Positions 49,238 through 63,146 of a stretch of 64,000 nt of DNA are shown here, piece after piece; the first letter of the stretch is position 1, and every line of letters begins with the position of its first letter. Under the pieces are notes generated by a model. That model saw nothing but the letters and a program-made list of their open reading frames with translations, ran no database searches and was not told the origin of the DNA. The stretch is from NCBI GenBank assembly GCA_949752795.1, contig CATKHW010000364.1, positions 1-64,000 of the forward strand, given 5' to 3'. This DNA is from Hyperoodon ampullatus. Its lineage: Eukaryota > Chordata > Mammalia > Artiodactyla > Ziphiidae. The position numbers were made by a program, and so were the translations under genes.

Positions 49238-50977
49238 CTGGGAAATTCTTTACAATTCCTTCAGGGTCTCTGATGAAACCTGAAATGACCCTATCTACAA
49301 TGACAGCTGGATGTGGCATAAGGCTGGACACTTGGGACTGAGAGGATTGGTGAGATTGGGTGAACAAATGCAGACCCTTTAAAGCAATAATGCATGGCCC
49401 ACATTCCATGGGTCCCAACTCTCCAGGTTGAAGGGAATATTACTACAGATATAACATGTACGGGAATCCTAGAGAACGGACACACTGTGAATACGAAAGG
49501 TTTCTAAAACTCAACGAATAGTCCCTCTCCTGGTGCTCCGGTTTGACTTTCCATCTGCTTTATTATCAACCTCCCAACTTGGAGAGACAGCCCCTTTAAC
49601 CTCCTGGTTCGCACAGGTTGCCAATTTGGCAGAGGATGAAAGGGAAGAGGGAGAACCAATGAGAGAGTAGCTGTTAGGCATTTGGACGGGCACATATCAC
49701 TGTAATTTCCCGGCAGGAAGAAGAATTAACCAAAGTCTCAGCCACCCACCGGGAATCAGTATAGATCCTGAACCAAAATTTTGGACTTGCGGTCAGCTCA
49801 CCAAAAACGAGTTGAAAAATGGAGCTCAGGGGCACAGCAATTCACAAACTGGCCGAGTAATAAAGGACAACTATCGTCCAAAAATCTGTTGAGGGAAGGC
49901 AACGAGGCGGACTTGAAAGCGAGGCAGAATAGCAGGAAACAGATTTCAAGAGGTACGTTGGAATCGCCTTTAAAGCACAGGAAGAGGGGCACAACTTCGA
50001 CAATGATGCACTTGGCCAAAAAGGGCGTATGCGTTTTCTCCATAACATATTCAGGAGAAAACGCATACGCCCTTTTTGGCCAAGCAAGCAAGTGGGCAAT
50101 GCAAATCTGCACTACAAAGAAGTATCACTTCCAACCGGTCAAAAGGGACATCCACAAAATGTGTAAAAACCAGAAAGGCAAGACAGGCCCTGGAGAACAG
50201 GGAGCCTTGTTATGCTGATGGGCGGGATGTAAATTGCCAACTGCCTCTCTGGAGGAGTGCATTGTGTTCCCTAAAACAAGTAAACAACAGAGCTACAGAG
50301 CCAAGGGCACTTCCAGTCTAGGGAATATACCTGGGAAAAACTGAAAATCAATAAGACAGTGCCACCCCAAAATTTAGGGCTGCACTGCTTACAAGGACCT
50401 CAACTTGGGTACACCTTAAATATCCCAGGAAATATAAAATTGGTTCAAAAAATTGTGGTACTTACGTACGATGGAATATCCCTCAGCCATGAAATCAATG
50501 TCATAAGACCAGTAGCAGCAAAATGGGTGGATTCAGGTACGATGATTTTAAGTGAAATAAGTCACAGAGAAAAAGGAACTTATCATAAGTTATCACTTAT
50601 GAAGATCCTGTAAACATGGCTACACTTGAACTGAGTTAGGAAAGAGAACAGTGTCTCACATTTAGAAAACACTCTTATGCCTGCTTAAGGGGGAAGGAGA
50701 GGTGGGGTGATGCATTAAACCAGAGTTTGATATAAGCACAGGTACCGTTCCAAAAACCAACTATGGAATAGACAAGACCTGCACCTTCCTCAGTGAAAGG
50801 GTCTCAAAACCCCATATTTCCAGGAGAAGAATATATCTTACTAGTAAGAATCTTAAAACCTATGTATTGATATGTCTCCGTAAGGGAATCAAGTGTGTCT
50901 AGACTGGCACAAACATGGCAGCAAGAATCAGCTCAAACCCACTATAAAAAGGAATTTCAAAAACAAAACAAAAAAAA
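49238..50977 (+). repeat. Satellite unit 29 (1,740 bp, class R)
   Basis: The palindrome at 50,011-50,084 has the altered centre. Has CCCACATT as in unit 17, not the CCCATATT of unit 22. Confidence 0.95.
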
Positions 50978-52716
50978 CTGGGAAATTCTTTACAATTCCT
51001 TCAGGGTCTCTGATGAAACCTGAAATGACCCTATCTACAGTGACAGCTGGATGTGGCATAAGGCTGGACACTTGGGACTGAGAGGATTGGTGAGATTGGG
51101 TGAGCAAATGCAGACCCTTTAAAGCAATAATGCATGGCACACATTCCATGGGTCCCAACTCTCCAGGTTGAAGGGAATATTACTACAGATATAACATGTA
51201 CGGGAATCCTAGAGAACGGACACACTGTGAATATGAAAGGTTTCTAAAACTCAACGAATAGTCCCTCTCCTGGTGCTCCAGTTTGACTTTCCATCTGCTT
51301 TATTATCAACCTCCCAACTTGGAGAGACAGCCCCTTTAACCTCCTGGTTCGCACAGGTTGCCAATTTGGCAGAGGATGAAAGGGAAGAGGGAGAACCAAT
51401 GAGAGAGTAGCTGTTAGGCATTTGGACGGGCACATATCACTGTAATTTCCCGGCAGGAAGAAGAATTAACCAAAGTCTCAGCCACCCACCGGGAATCAGT
51501 ATAGATCCGGAACCAAAATTTTGGACTTGCGGTCAGCTCACCAAAAACGAGGTGAAAAATGGAGCTCAGGGGCACAGCAATTCACAAACTGGCCGAGTAA
51601 TAAAGGACAACTATCGTCCAAAAATCTGTTGAGGGAAGGCAACGAGGCGGACTTGAAAGCGTGGCAGAATAGCAGGAAACAGATTTCAAGAGGTACGTTG
51701 GAATCACCTTTAAAGCACAGGAAGAGGGGCACAACTTCGACAATGATGCACTTGGCCAAAAAGGGCGTATGAGTTTTCTCCTGAATATATTCAGGAGAAA
51801 ACGCATACGCCCTTTTTGGCAAAGCAAGCAAGCGGGCAATGCAAATCTGCACTACAAAGAAGTATCACTTCCCACCGGTCAAAAGGGACATCCACAAAAT
51901 GTGTAAAAACCAGAAAGGCAAGACAGGCCCTGGAGAACAGGGAGCCTTGTTATGCTGATGGGCGGGATGTAAATTGCCAACTGCCTCTCTGGAGGAGTGC
52001 ATTGTGTTCCCTAAAACAAGTAAACAACAGAGCTACAGAGCCAAGGGCACTTCCAGTCTAGGGAATATACCTTGGGAAAATTGAAAATCAAAAAGACACA
52101 GCCACCCCAAAATTTAGGGCTGCACTGCTTACAAGGACCTCAACTTGGGTACACCTTAAATATCCCAGGACATATAAAAATGGTTCAAAAAATTGTGGTA
52201 CTTACGTACGATGGAATATCCCTCAGCCATGAAATCAATGTCATAAGACCAGTAGCAGCAAAATGGGTGGATTCAGGTACGATGATTCTAAGTGAAATAA
52301 GTCACACAGAAAAAGAAACTTATCATAAGATATCACTTATGAAGATCCTGTAAACATGGCTACACTTGAACTGAGTTAGGAAAGAGAACAGTGTCTCACA
52401 TTTAGAAAACACTCTTATGCCTGCTTAAGGGGGAAGGAGAGGTGGGGTGATGCATAAAACCAGAGTTTGATATAAGCACAGGTACCGTTCCAAAAACCAA
52501 CTATGGAATAGACAAGACCTACACCTTCCTCAGTGAAAGGGACTCAAAACCCCATATTTCCCGCAGAGGAATATATCTGACTAGTAAGAATCTTAAAACC
52601 TATGTATTGATATGTCACTGTAAGGGAATCAAGTGTGTCTAGACTGGGATAAATATGGCAGCGAGAATCAGCTCAAACCCACTATAAAAAGGAATTTCAA
52701 AAATAAAACAAAAAAA
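50978..52716 (+). repeat. Satellite unit 30 (1,739 bp, class S)
   Basis: The palindrome at 51,751-51,824 has two mismatches. Reads AAAGCACAGGAAG where units 18 and 23 have CACACGAAG. Private TGTCACTGTAAGG near 52,614. Confidence 0.95.
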
Positions 52717-54455
52717 CTGGGAAATTCTTTACAATTCCTTCAGGGTCTCTGATGAAACCTGAAATGACCCTATCTACAATGACAGCTGGATGTGGCATAA
52801 GGCTGGACACTTGGGACTGAGAGGATTGGTGAGATTGGGTGAGCAAATGCAGACCCTTTAAAGCAATAATGCATGGCACACATTCCATGGGTCCCAACTC
52901 TCCAGGTTGAAGGGAATATTACTACAGATATAACATGTACGGGAATCCTAGAGAACGGACACACTGTGAAAACGAAAGGTTTCTAAAACTCAACGAATAG
53001 TCCCTCTCCTGGTGCTCCGGGTTGACTTTCCATCTCCTTTATTATCAACCTCCCAACTTGGAGAGACAGCCCCTTTAACCTCCTGGTTCGCACAGGTTGC
53101 CAATTTGGCAGAGGATGAAAGGGAAGAGGGAGAACCAATGAGAGAGTAGCTGTTAGGCATTTGGACGGGCACATATCACTGTAATTTCCCGGCAGGAAGA
53201 AGAATTAACCAAAGTCTCAGCCACCCACCGGGAATCAGTATAGATCCAGAACCAAAATTTTGGACTTGCGGTCAGCTCACCAAAAACGAGTTGAAAAATG
53301 GAGCTCAGGGGCACAGCAATTCACTAACTGGCCGAGTAATAAAGGACAACTATCGTCCAAAAATCTGTTGAGGGAAGGCAACGAGGCGGACTTGAAAGCG
53401 AGGCAGAATAGCAGGAAACAGATTTCAAGAGGTACGTTGGAATCGCCTTGAAAGCACAGGAAGAGGGGCACAACTTCGACAATGATGCACTTGGCCAAAA
53501 AGGGCGTATGCGTTTTCTCCTGAATATATTCAGGAGAAAACGCATACGCCCTTTTTGGCCAAGCAAGCAAGTGGGCAATGCAAATCTGCACTACAAAGAA
53601 GTATCACTTCCCACCGGTCAAAAGGGACATCCACAAAATGTGTAAAAACCAGAAAGGCAAGACAAGCCCTGGAGAACAGGGAGCCTTGTTATGCTGATGG
53701 GCGGGATGTAAATTGCCAACTGCCTCTCTGGAGGAGTGCATTGTGTTCCCTAAAACAAGTAAACAACACAGCTACAGAGCCAAGGGCACTTCCAGTCTAG
53801 GGAATATACCTGGGAAAAACTTAAAATCAAAAAGACACAGACACCCCAAAATTTAGGGCTGCACTGCTTACAAGGACCTCAACTTGGGTACACCTTAAAT
53901 ATCCCAGGAAATATAAAAATGGTTCAAAAAATTGTGGTACTTACGTACGATGGAATATCCCTCAGCCATGAAATCAATGTCATAAGAACAGTAGCAGCAA
54001 AATGGGTGGATTCAGGTACGATGATTCTAAGTGAAATATGTCACACAGAAAAAGAAACTTATCATAAGATATCACTTATGAAGATCCTGTAAACATGGTT
54101 ACACTTGAACTGAGTTAGGAAAGAGAACAGTGTCTCACATTTAGAAAACACTCTTTTGCCTGTTTAAGGGGGAAGGAGAGGTGGGGTGATGCATAAAACC
54201 AGAGTTTGATATAAGCACAGGTACCGTTCCAAAAACCAATTATGGAATAGACAAGACCTACACCTTCCTCAGTGAAAGGGACTCAAAACCCCATATTTCC
54301 CGCAGAGGAATATATCTGACTAGTAAGAATCTTAAAACCTATGTATTGATATGTCTCCGTAAGGGAATCAAGTGTGTCTAGACTGGGATAAATATGGCAG
54401 CGAGAATCAGCTCAAACCCACTATAAAAAGGAATTTCAAAAATAAAACAAAAAAA
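52717..54455 (+). repeat. Satellite unit 31 (1,739 bp, class T)
   Basis: The palindrome at 53,490-53,563 is perfect. Third copy of class T. Confidence 0.95.
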
Positions 54456-56194
54456 CTGGGAAATTCTTTACAATTCCTTCAGGGTCTCTGATGAAACCTG
54501 AAATGACCCTATCTACAATGACAGCTGGATGTGGCATAAGGCTGGACACTTGGGACTGAGAGGATTGGTGAGATTGGGTGAGCAAATGCAGACCCTTTAA
54601 AGCAATAATGCATGGCACACATTCCATGGGTCCCAACTCTCCAGGTTGAAGGGAATATTACTACAGATATAACATGTACGGGAATCCTAGAGAACGGACA
54701 CACTGTGAATACGAAAGGTTTCTAAAACTCAACGAATAGTCCCTCTCCTGGTGCTCCGGTTTGACTTTCCATCTGCTTTATTATCAACCTCCCAACTTTG
54801 AGAGACAGCCCCTTTAACCTCCTGGTTCGCACAGGTTGCCAATTTGGCAGAGGATGAAAGGGAAGAGGGAGAACCAATGAGAGAGTAGCTGTTAGGCATT
54901 TGGACGGGCACATATCACTGTAATTTCCCGGCAGGAAGAAGAATTAACCAAAGTCTCAGCCACCCACCGGGAATCAGTATAGATCCTGAACCAAAATTTT
55001 GGACTTGCGGTCAGCTCACCAAAAACGAGTTGAAAAATGGAGCTCAGGGGCACAGCAATTCACAAACTGGCCGAGTAATAAAGGACAACTATCGTCCAAA
55101 AATCTGTTGAGGGATGGCAACGAGGAGGACTTGAAAGCGTGGCAGAATAGCAGGAAACAGATTTCAAGAGGTACGTTGGAATCGCCTTTAAAGCACAGGA
55201 AGAGGGGCACAACTTCGACAATGATGCACTTGGCCAAAAAGGGCGTATGCGTTTTCTCCTGAATATATTCAGGAGAAAACGCATACGCCCTTTTTGGCCA
55301 AGCAAGCAAGCGGGCAATGCAAATCTGCACTACAAAGAAGTATCACTTCCCACCGGTCAAAAGGGACATCCACAAAATGTGTAAAAACCAGAAAGGCAAG
55401 ACAGGCCCTGGAGAACAGGGTGCCTTGTTATGCTGATGGGCGGGATGTAAATTGCCAACTGCCTCTCTGGAGGAGTGCATTGTGTTCCCTAAAACAAGTA
55501 AACAACAGAGCTACAGAGCCAAGGGCACTTCCAGTCTAGGGAATATACCTTGGGAAAACTGAAAATCAAAAAGACACAGCCACCCCAAAATTTAGGGCTG
55601 CACTGCTTACAAGGACCTCAACTTGGGTACACCTTAAATATCCCAGGAAATATAAAAATGGTTCAAAAAATTGTGGTACTTACGTACGATGGAATATCCC
55701 TCAGCCATGAAATCAATGTCATAAGACCAGTAGCAGCAAAATGGGTGGATTCAGGTACGATGATTCTAAGTGAAATAAGTCACACAGAAAAAGAAACTTA
55801 TCATAAGATATCACTTATGAAGATCCTGTTAACATGGCTACACTTGAACTGAGTTAGGAAAGAGAACAGTGTCTCACATTTAGAAAACACTCTTATGCCT
55901 GCTTAAGGGGGAAGGAGAGGTGGGGTGATGCATAAAACCAGAGTTTGATATAAGCACAGGTACCGTTCCAAAAACCAACTATGGAATAGACAAGACCTAC
56001 ACCTTCCTCAGTGAAAGGGACTCAAAACCCCATATTTCCCGCAGAGGAATATATCTGACTAGTAAGAATCTTAAAACCTCTGTATTGATATGTCTCCGTA
56101 AGGGAATCAAGTGTGTCTAGACTGGGATAAATATGGCAGCGAGAATCAGCTCAAACCCACTATAAAAAGGAATTTCAAAAACAAACCAAAAAAA
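54456..56194 (+). repeat. Satellite unit 32 (1,739 bp, class U)
   Basis: The palindrome at 55,229-55,302 is perfect. Matches unit 25, including CCTGTTAAC near 55,830. Confidence 0.95.
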
Positions 56195-57933
56195 CTGGGA
56201 AATTCTTTACAATTCCTTCAGGGTCTCTGATGAAACCTGAAATGACCCTATCTACAATGACAGCTGGATGTGGCATAAGGCTGGACACTTGGGACTGAGA
56301 GGATTGGTGAGATTGGGTGAACAAATGCAGACCCTTTAAAGCAATAATGCATGGCACACATTCCATGGGTCCCAACTCTCCAGGTTGAAGGGAATATTAC
56401 TACAGATATAACATGTACGGGAATCGTAGAGAACGGACACACTGTGAATACGAAAGGTTTTTAAACTCAACGAATAGTCCCTCTCCTGGTGCTCCGGTTT
56501 GACTTTCCATCTGCTTTATTATCAACCTCCCAACTTGGAGAGACAGCCCCTTTAACCTCCTGGTTCGCACAGGTTGCCAATTTGGCAGAGGATGAAAGGG
56601 AAGAGGGAGAACCAATGAGAGAGTAGCTGTTAGGCATTTGGACGGGCACATATCACTGTAATTTCCCGGCAGGAAGAAGAATTAACCAAAGTCTCAGCCA
56701 CCCACCGGGAATCAGTATAGATCCTGAACCAAAATTTTGGACTTGCGGTCAGCTCACCAAAAACGAGTTGAAAAATGGAGCTCAGGGGCACAGCAATTCA
56801 CAAACTGGCCGAGTAATAAAGGACAACTATCGTCCAAAAATCTGTTGAGGGAAGGCAACGAGGCGGACTTGAAAGCGAGGCAGAATAGCAGGAAACAGAT
56901 TTCAAGAGGTACGTTGGAATCGCCTTTAAAGCACAGGAAGAGGGGCACAACTTCGACAATGATGCACTTGGCCAAAAAGGGCGTATGCGTTTTCTCCATA
57001 ACATATTCAGGAGAAAACGCATACGCCCTTTTTGGCCAAGCAAGCAAGTGGGCAATGCAAATCTGCACTACAAAGAAGTATCACTTCCAACCGGTCAAAA
57101 GGGACATCCACAAAATGTGTAAAAACCAGAAAGGCAAGACAGGCCCTGGAGAACAGGGAGCCTTGTTATGCTGATGGGCGGGATGTAAATTGCCAACTGC
57201 CTCTCTAGAGGAGTGCATTGTGTTCCCTAAAACAAGTAAACAACAGAGCTACAGAGCCAAGGGCACTTCCAGTCTAGGGAATATACCTGGGAAAAACTGA
57301 AAATCAATAAGACAGTGCCACCCCAAAATTTAGGGCTGCACTGCTTACAAGGACCTCAACTTGGGTACACCTTAAATATCCCAGGAAATATAAAATTGGT
57401 TCAAAAAATTGTGGTACTTACGTACGATGGAATATCCCTCAGCCATGAAATCAATGTCATAAGACCAGTAGCAGCAAAAGGGGTGGATTCAGGTACGATG
57501 ATTTTAAGTGAAATAAGTCACAGAGAAAAAGGAACTTATCATAAGTTATCACTTATGAAGATACTGTAAACATGGCTACACTTGAACTGAGTTAGGAAAG
57601 AGAACAGTGTCTCACATTTAGAAAACACTCTTATGCCTGCTTAAGGGGGAAGGAGAGGTGGGGTGATGCATTAAACCAGAGTTTGATATAAGCACAGGTA
57701 CCGTTCCAAAAACCAACTATGGAATAGACAAGACCTGCACCTTCCTCAGTGAAAGGGACTCAAAACCCCATATTTCCAGGAGAAGAATATATCTTACTAG
57801 TAAGAATCTTAAAACCTATGTATTGATATGTCTCCGTAAGGGAATCAAGTGTGTCTAGACTGGCACAAACATGGCAGCAAGAATCAGCTCAAACCCACTA
57901 TAAAAAGGAATTTCAAAAACAAAACAAAAAAAA
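56195..57933 (+). repeat. Satellite unit 33 (1,739 bp, class V, R-like)
   Basis: The palindrome at 56,967-57,040 has the altered centre. Short deletion at about 56,461 (GGTTTTTAAACTC). Lacks the 3-bp deletion of unit 26. Confidence 0.95.
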
Positions 57934-59671
57934 CTGGGAAATTCTTTACAATTCCTTCAGGGTCTCTGATGAAACCTGAAATGACCCTATCTACAATGAC
58001 AGCTGGATGTGGCATAAGGCTGGACACTTGGGACTGAGAGGATTGGTGAGATTGGGTGAGCAAATGCAGACCCTTTAAAGCAATAATTCATGGCACACAT
58101 TCCATGGGTCCCAACTCTCCAGGTTGAAGGGAATATTACTACAGATATAACATGTACGGGAATCCTAGAGAACGGACACACTGTGAATATGAAAGGTTTC
58201 TAAAACTCAACGAATAGTCCCTCTCCTGGTGCTCCAGTTTGACTTTCCATCTGCTTTATTATCAACCTCCCAACTTGGAGAGACAGCCCCTTTAACCTCC
58301 TGGTTCGCACAGGTTGCCAATTTGGCAGAGGATGAAAGGGAAGAGGGAGAACCAAAGAGAGAGTAGCTGTTAGGCATTTGGACGGGCACATATCACTGTA
58401 ATTTCCCGGCAGGAAGAAGAATTAACCAAAGTCTCAGCCACCCACCGGGAATCAGTATAGATCCGGAACCAAAATTTTGGACTTGCGGTCAGCTCACCAA
58501 AAACGAGGTGAAAAATGGAGCTCAGGGGCACAGCAATTCACAAACTGGCCGAGTAATAAAGGACAACTATCGTCCAAAAATCTGTTGAGGGAAGGCAATG
58601 AGGCGGACTTGAAAGCGAGGCAGAATAGCAGGAAACAGATTTCAAGAGGTACGTTGGAATCGCCTTTAAAGCACAGGAAGAGGGGCACAACTTCGACAAT
58701 GATGCACTTGGCCAAAAAGGGCGTATGCGTTTTCTCCTGAATATATTCAGGAGAAAACGCATACGCCCTTTTTGGCCAAGCAAGCAAGCGGGCAATGCAA
58801 ATCTGCACTACAAAGAAGTATCACTTCCCACCGGTCAAAAGGGACATCCACAAAATGTGTAAAAACCAGAAAGGCAAGACTGGTCCTGGAGAACAGGGAG
58901 CCTTGTTATGCTGATGGACGGGATGTAAATTGCCAACTGCCTCTCTGGAGGAGTGCATTGTGTTCCCTAAAACAAATAAACAACAGAGCTACAGAGCCAA
59001 GGGCACTTCCAGTCTAGGGAATATACCTGGGAAAAACTGAAAATCAATAAGACAGAGCCACCCCAAAATTTTGGGCTGCACTGCTTACAAGGACCTCAAC
59101 TTGGGTACACCTTAAATATCCCAGGAAATATAAAAATGGTTCAAAAAATTGTGGTACTTACGTACGATGGAATATCCCTCAGCCATGAAATCAATGTCAT
59201 AACACCAGTAGCAGCAAAATGGGTGGATTCAGGTACGATGATTCTAAGTGAAATAAGTCCCAGAGAAAAAGAAACTTATCATAAGATATCACTTATGAAG
59301 ATCCTGTAAACATGGCTACACTTGAACTGAGTTAGGAAAGAGAACAGTGTCTCACATTTAGAAAACACTCTTATGCCTGCTTAAGGGGGAAGGAGAGGTG
59401 GGGTGATGCATAAAACCAGAGTTTGATATAAGCAGAGGTACCGTTCCAAAAACCAACTATGGAATAGGCAAGACCTACACCTTCCTCAGTGAAAGGGACT
59501 CAAAACCCCATATTTCCCGCAGAGGAATATATCTGACTAGTAAGAATCTTAAAACCTATGTATTGATATGTCTCCGTAAGGGAACCAAGTGTGTCTAGAC
59601 TGGCATAAACATGGCAGCGAGAATCAGCTCAAACCCACTATAAAAAGGAATTTCAAAAACAAAACAAAAAC
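57934..59671 (+). repeat. Satellite unit 34 (1,738 bp, class W, S-like)
   Basis: The palindrome at 58,707-58,780 is perfect. Matches unit 27 except for isolated bases (GAAAGGCAAGACTGG, AAGTCCCAGAG). Confidence 0.95.
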
Positions 59672-61409
59672 CTGGGAAATTCTTTACAATTCATTCAGAG
59701 TCTCTGATGAAACCTGGACTGACCCTATCTACAACGACAGCTGGATGTGGCATAAGGCGGGACACTTGGACTGAGAGGATTGGTGAGATTGGGTGAACAA
59801 ATGCAGAACCTTTAAAGCATTAATGCATGGCACCCATTCCATGGGTCCCAACTCTCCATGTTGAAGGGAATATTACTACAGTTATAACATGTACGGGAAA
59901 CCTAGAGAACGGACACACTGTGAATACGAAAGGTTTCTAAAACTCAACGAATAGTCCCTCTCCTGTTGCTCCGGTTTGACTTTCCACCTGCTTTACTATC
60001 AACCTCCCAACTTGGAGAGACAGCCCCTTTAACCTCCTGGTTCGCACAGGTTGCCAATTTGGCAGAGGATGAAAGGGAAGAGGGAGAACCAATGAGAGAG
60101 TAGCTGTTAGGCATTTGGACGGGCACATATCACTGTAATTTCCCGGCAGGAAGAAGAATTAACCAAAGTCTCAGCCCCCCACCGGGAACCAGCATAGATC
60201 CTGAACCAAAATTTTGGACCTGCGGTCAGCTAACCAAAAACGAGTTGAAAAATGGAGCTCAGGGGCACAGCAATTCACAAACTGGCCGAGTAATAAAGGA
60301 CAACTATCGTCCAAAAATCTGTTGAGGGAAGGCAACGAGGTGGAATTGAAAGCGAAGCAGAATAGCAGGAAACAGATTTCAAGAGGTACGTTGGAATCAC
60401 CTTTAAAGCACCGGATGAGGGGCACAACTTCGGCAATGATGCACGTGGGCAAAAAGGGCGTATGCGTTTTCTCCTGAATATATTCAGGAGAAAATGCATA
60501 CGCCCTTTTTGGCCAAGCAAGCAATCGGGCAATGCAAATCTGCATTACAAAGAAGCATCACTTCCCACCGGTCAAAAGGGACATCCACAAAATGTGTAAA
60601 AACCAGAAAGGCAAGACAGGCCCTGGAGAACAGGGAGCCTTGTTATGCTGATGGGCGGGATGTAAATTGCCAACTGCCTCTCTGGAGGAGTACATTGTGT
60701 TCCCTAAAACAAGTAAAGAACAGAGCTACAGAGCCAAGGGCACTTCCAGTCTAGGGAATATACCTTGGAAAAACTGAAAATCAATAAGACAGAGCCACTC
60801 CAAAATTTGGGGCTGCACTGCTTATAAGGACCTCAACTTGGGTACACCTTAAATATCCCAGGAAATATAAAAATGGTTCAAAAAATTGTGGTACTTACGT
60901 ACGATGGAATATCCCTCAGCCATGAAATCAATGTCTTAAGACCAGTAGCAGTAAAATGGTTGGATTCAGGTACGATGATTCTAAGTGAAATAAGTCACAG
61001 AGAAAAAGAAACATATCATAAGTTATCACTTATGAAGATCCTGTAAACATGGCTACACTTGAACTGAGTTAGGAGAGAGAACAGTGCCTCACATTTAGAA
61101 AACACTCTTATGCCTGCTTAAGGGGGAAGGAGAGGTGGGGTGATGCATAAAACCAGAGTTTGATATAAGCACAGGTACCGTTCCAAAAACCAACTATGGA
61201 ATAGACAAGACCTACACCTTCCTCAGTGAAAGGGACTCAAAACCCCATATTTCCCGCAGAGGAATATATCTGACTAGTAAGAATCTTAAAACCTATGTAT
61301 TGATATGTCTCCGTAAGGGAATCAAGTGTGTCTAGTATGGCATAAACATGGCAGCGAGAATCAGCTCAAACCCACTATAAAAAGGAATTTCAAAAACAAA
61401 ACAAAAAAA
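59672..61409 (+). repeat. Satellite unit 35 (1,738 bp, diverged Q-like)
   Basis: The palindrome at 60,444-60,517 has three mismatches (CACGTGGGC in the left arm, AAAATGCATACG in the right). Shares CATTCAGAGTC, CCTGGACTGAC and AGGCGGGACACTTGGAC with unit 37. Confidence 0.95.
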
Positions 61410-63146
61410 CTGGGAAATTCTTTACAATTCCTTCAGGGTCTCTGATGAAACCTGGAATGACCCTAGCTACAACGACAGCTGGATGTGGGATAAGGCTGGA
61501 CACTTTGGACTGAGAGGATTGGTGAGATTGGGTGAACAAATGCAGACACTTTAAAGCAATAATGCATGGCACACATTCCATGGGTCCCAACTCTCCAGGT
61601 TGAAGGGAATATTACTACAGTTATAACATGTACGGGAAACCTAGAGAACGGACACACTGTGAATACGAAAGGTTTCTAAAACTCAACGAATAGTCCCTCT
61701 CCTGGTGCTCCGGTTTGACTTTCCATCTGCTTTACTATCAACCTCCCAACTTGGAGAGACAGCCCCTTTAACCTCCTGGTTCGCACAGGTTGCCAATTTG
61801 GCAGAGGATGAAAGGGAAGAGGGAGAACCAATGAGAGAGTAGCTGTTAGGCATTTGGACGGGCACATATCACTGTAATTTCCCGGCAGGAAGAAGAATTA
61901 ACCAAAGTCTCAGCCCCCCACCGGGAACCAGTATAGGTCCTGAATCAAAATTTTGGACTTGCGGTCAGCTCACCTAAAACGAGATGAAAAATGGAGCTCA
62001 GGGGCACAGCAATTCACAAACTGGCCGAGTAATAAAGGACAACTATCGTCCAAATATCTGTTGAGGGAAGGCCACGAGGCGGACTTGAAAGCGAGGCAGA
62101 ATAGCAGGAAACAGATTTCAAGAGGTACGTTGGAATCGCCTTTAAAGCACAGGAAGAGGGGCACAACTTCGACAATGATGCACTTGGCCAAAAAGGGCGT
62201 ATGCGTTTTCTCCTGAATATATTCAGGAGAAAACGCATACGCCCTTTTTGGCCAAGCAAGCAAGCAGGCAATGCAAATCTGCACTACAAAGAAGTATCAC
62301 TTCCCACCGGTCAAAAGGGACATCCACAAAATGTGTAAAATCCAGAAAGGCAAGACAGGCCCTGGAGAATAGGGAGCCTTGTTATGCTGATGGGTGGGAT
62401 GTAAATTGCCAACTGCCTCTCTGGAGGAGTGCATTGTGTTCCCTAAAACAAGTAAACAACAGAGCTACAGAGCCAAGGGCACTTCCAGTCTAGGGAATAT
62501 ACCTTGGGAAAACTGAAAATCAAAAAGACACAGCCACCCCAAAATTTAGGGCTGCACTGCTTACAAGGACCTCAACTTGGGTACACCTTAAATATCCCAG
62601 GAAATATAAAAATGGTTCAAAAAATTTTGGTACTTACATACGATGGAATATCCCTCAGCCATGAAATCAATGTCATAAGACCAGTAGCAGCAAAATGGGT
62701 GGATTAAGGTACGATGATTCTAAGTGAAATAAGTCAAAGAGAAAAAGAAACTTATCATAAGATATCACTTATGAAGATCCTGTAAACATGGCTACACTTG
62801 AACTGAGTTAGGAAAGAGAACAGTGTCTCACATTTAGAAAACACTCTTATGCCTGCTTAAGGGGGAAGGAGAGGTGGGGTGATGCATAAAACCAGAGTTT
62901 GATATAAGCAGAGGTACCGTTCCAAAAACCAACTATGGAATAGGCAAGACCTACACCTTCCTCAGTGAAAGGGACTCAAAACCCCATATTTCCCGCAGAG
63001 GAATATATCTGACTAGTAAGAATCTTAAAACCTATGTATTGATATGTCTCTGTAAGGGAACCAATTTTGTCTAGACTGGCATAAACATGGCAGTGAGAAT
63101 CAGCTCAAACCCACTATAAAACGGAATTTCAAATCAAAACAAAAAA
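61410..63146 (+). repeat. Satellite unit 36 (1,737 bp, mosaic)
   Basis: The palindrome at 62,183-62,256 is perfect. The first ~520 bases are Q-like (CCTGGAATGACC, AGTTATAACATG, CAGCCCCCCACC). The middle is of the ordinary class, and the tail has AGCAGAGG and AATAGGCAAG as in class W. Confidence 0.95.

Larger units (their letters stand above)
47500..59671 (+). repeat. Heptameric higher-order repeat Q-R-S-T-U-V-W, copy 2
   Basis: Units 28-34 repeat units 21-27 in order at an offset of 12,171 bp. Differences that I saw are few: a 3-bp deletion in copy 1 at about 45,330 (GGTACGATTTTAAG versus GGTACGATGATTTTAAG near 57,493), a short deletion at about 56,461 in copy 2, A/C near 47,086/59,259, and C/G near 46,700/58,872. 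The following unit 35 is Q-like but clearly diverged, so a third heptamer does not continue. Confidence 0.92.
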
